DNA from: CAYJMQ01 sp964371555
Lineage (GTDB): Bacteria > Bdellovibrionota > JACOXK01 > 2-02-FULL-40-11
Assembly: GCA_964371555.1 (NCBI GenBank)
Contig: CAYJMQ010000068.1
Location: 1-6,990, forward strand
Length of the DNA stretch: 6,990 bases
Direction: 5' to 3'
Shown in pieces: positions 5,970 through 6,990 of this stretch. Under the pieces are notes generated by a model. That model searched no databases, had not been told where the DNA came from, and was given only the letters and a program-made list of their open reading frames with translations. Position 1 is the stretch's first letter, and each line of letters begins with the position of its first letter. The position numbers and the translations under genes were made by a program.

Positions 5970-6851
5970 ATGAAAGTTTGGATCATTTTTTTTATTTTTA
6001 TCTTGAGTTGTTCGCCTTCGGGAGAACCTCTGCTTTCAGACATAGAAGGAAAGGAAGGCATTGGACTCATTCTTCCTCAACCAGGGCAACCCCCGCAACC
6101 CGCTCCCACGGGGACTATCAGCGCCATTGAGATCACAGGAGACAACACGATTCTTCCAGGGGAGCAAAAGGCGCTTACCCTTTCATTTCGAAATTTTAAA
6201 GACGATCAATTCCCATTTCGTCTGGAACTTCAGGCGCCAACTTCCTTAACAGTCACACCCACTCAAACAATACTCTCATCACCGACAGCCTTCACCGTCA
6301 ATGTTCAAGCGAGCGCTTTAGCAGCGCCGCCTCTGGAAATCACCATTGCTTTTAACGGAACAGACGCTCTTGGCGCATCCTTTCAAAATTTAAAAAAGAT
6401 AACAATTGTAACACCACCTCCCCTGATCGGCCTGGATATTAAGCTCGCCTTCCAGCCATTTTCAGGAGGCGCTCCTCCGAACTGTACGCTTTCTCCGGCG
6501 ATCACGTTTGGGACCAACAGAATGCAGATTTTTTCGTTACAAGCCGAGCCTCAAAAGATCATCCAGATTCTTGACAAAACTTTTACAGACTTGCGTGACA
6601 TTGAAACAGTCAACAATGAGCCTCCCGTCGCCATGGATATTCGACACTGTGTCAACGACACATGCACACTCACCCTCCTGGTGTCTCGTGAAAGAGGAAA
6701 TCATCCGTTAAATCTAGAACTCAAAGAAATCAATGTTACGAAGAAATTTCTAGACGGTACCAGACAGGCACGTGGTGTTGTGCCTTTCCTGACAGAACCG
6801 ACAAACGATGCCTGTTTCCTAAACCGCTACAAATTCAATGCCAATCCCTAA
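5970..6851 (+). CDS. Lipoprotein with the same Cys4 C-terminal domain, paralogue of its neighbour
   Basis: Function unknown; 293 residues. MKVWIIFFIFILSC is a clear lipoprotein signal: a lysine, a hydrophobic core and lipobox I-L-S-C with Cys14 as the lipidated residue. A short Pro/Gln/Gly linker (about 36-48) leads to a beta-rich module at ~49-148 (ISAIEITGDNTILPGEQKAL..., ending LKKITIVTPPP). It looks Ig-like but is unlike the PKD-like module of the neighbour. The C-terminal domain (about 152-293) carries C172, C227, C232 and C282 and ends YKFNANP. It aligns to the neighbour at CxxxxCTLTL, LNLEL, D/N-x-T-K-x-F-x-D-G and the final C...Y-K/R-F-x-ANP. Cys spacing is 55-5-50, against 58-5-49 in the neighbour. 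ATG at 5970 follows the upstream stop by 3 bases with no clear ribosome site, so translation may be coupled. Confidence 0.78.
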   Translation: MKVWIIFFIFILSCSPSGEPLLSDIEGKEGIGLILPQPGQPPQPAPTGTISAIEITGDNTILPGEQKALTLSFRNFKDDQFPFRLELQAPTSLTVTPTQTILSSPTAFTVNVQASALAAPPLEITIAFNGTDALGASFQNLKKITIVTPPPLIGLDIKLAFQPFSGGAPPNCTLSPAITFGTNRMQIFSLQAEPQKIIQILDKTFTDLRDIETVNNEPPVAMDIRHCVNDTCTLTLLVSRERGNHPLNLELKEINVTKKFLDGTRQARGVVPFLTEPTNDACFLNRYKFNANP

Positions 6852-6990
6852 TAGGGATTTGCGATGAGTGATTTTAGGGGGGGAGGTCGTCCAGAATGGC
6901 GATTTTTTAAACGTAGGAAATTGCGGTGATGTATAGTGTTCGCCACAAAGAATCCGTAAGTTTTCTTCCGATGATTTTCCCCCAAGCGCC
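6819..6990 (-). CDS. Probable HNH endonuclease, C-terminal fragment (runs off window)
   Basis: Read on the minus strand from the window edge, an open frame of about 56 codons begins ALGGKSSEENLRILCGEH and ends at a TAG on plus-strand 6819-6821. The pattern GG-K-S-x-x-E-N-L-R-I-L-C-x-x-H closely matches the C-terminal half of bacterial HNH nucleases (PF01844 type), in which a DH motif upstream, outside this window, is followed by this N-L-R-x-L-C-x-x-H-N segment. The residue after His is Tyr rather than the usual Asn, and the remaining ~38 residues are unlike the family, so a frameshift after GEH or a divergent tail is possible. It converges on the upstream lipoprotein gene and overlaps its last 33 bases. 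A competing minus-strand frame reaches a stop after 27 codons and shows no motif. Confidence 0.5.
   Translation of the reverse strand, partial: ALGGKSSEENLRILCGEHYTSPQFPTFKKSPFWTTSPPKITHRKSLLGIGIEFVAV
6843..6859. other. Short perfect inverted repeat over the stop codon
   Basis: AATCCCTA and TAGGGATT flank a single A, giving a 7-8 bp stem over the stop codon of the second lipoprotein gene. It lies between converging genes, where a two-way terminator would be expected. Neither strand has a U-tract after the stem, so an intrinsic terminator is not well supported. Confidence 0.3.

Noticed and set aside
6843..6859. Intrinsic terminator after the second lipoprotein gene
   Set aside because: The stem has a loop of only one to three bases, is not GC-rich, and is not followed by a T-tract on either strand; listed only as an inverted repeat.

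Overview
The window looks like part of a scaffold from a draft (probably metagenome-derived) assembly of a Gram-negative bacterium. Gram-negative is inferred from two glycosyltransferases of lipopolysaccharide-core type and two secreted lipoprotein-like proteins. The lineage cannot be fixed from sequence alone. A deltaproteobacterial or Bdellovibrio-like uncultured lineage would fit, but this is a guess.

Region 1 (1-1854) is a glyoxylate-shunt operon: the C-terminal part of malate synthase A (aceB) followed by isocitrate lyase (aceA). Both are damaged by assembly rather than by evolution. The first ~48 bases are a poly-C artefact where the 5' part of aceB should be. aceA is cut by a 10-N gap at 1062-1071 whose flanks are two error-laden copies of the same ~130 bases, at a constant offset of 140. 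Collapsing them restores one 439-residue isocitrate lyase with all its usual motifs.

Region 2 (1920-4945) holds three tightly packed plus-strand genes for surface-polysaccharide or LPS-core assembly: a WaaE-like family GT2 glycosyltransferase, a family GT9 heptosyltransferase-like enzyme (overlapping the GT2 gene by 20 bases), and a DegT/DnrJ/EryC1/StrS-type PLP enzyme. Together they suggest synthesis of an amino sugar and its attachment, with other sugars, to an envelope glycan.

Region 3 (4946-6851) starts with a near-consensus sigma-70 promoter and carries two adjacent genes for paralogous secreted proteins of unknown function, probably lipoproteins. They share a ~142-residue C-terminal domain with four conserved cysteines but have different N-terminal domains, one PKD/Ig-like and one another beta-rich module. 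This is the most novel-looking item in the window.

Region 4 (6819-6990) holds, on the minus strand, the C-terminal end of a probable HNH endonuclease. It converges on the second lipoprotein gene and overlaps its 3' end. I saw no tRNA, rRNA, CRISPR array, insertion sequence or att site.
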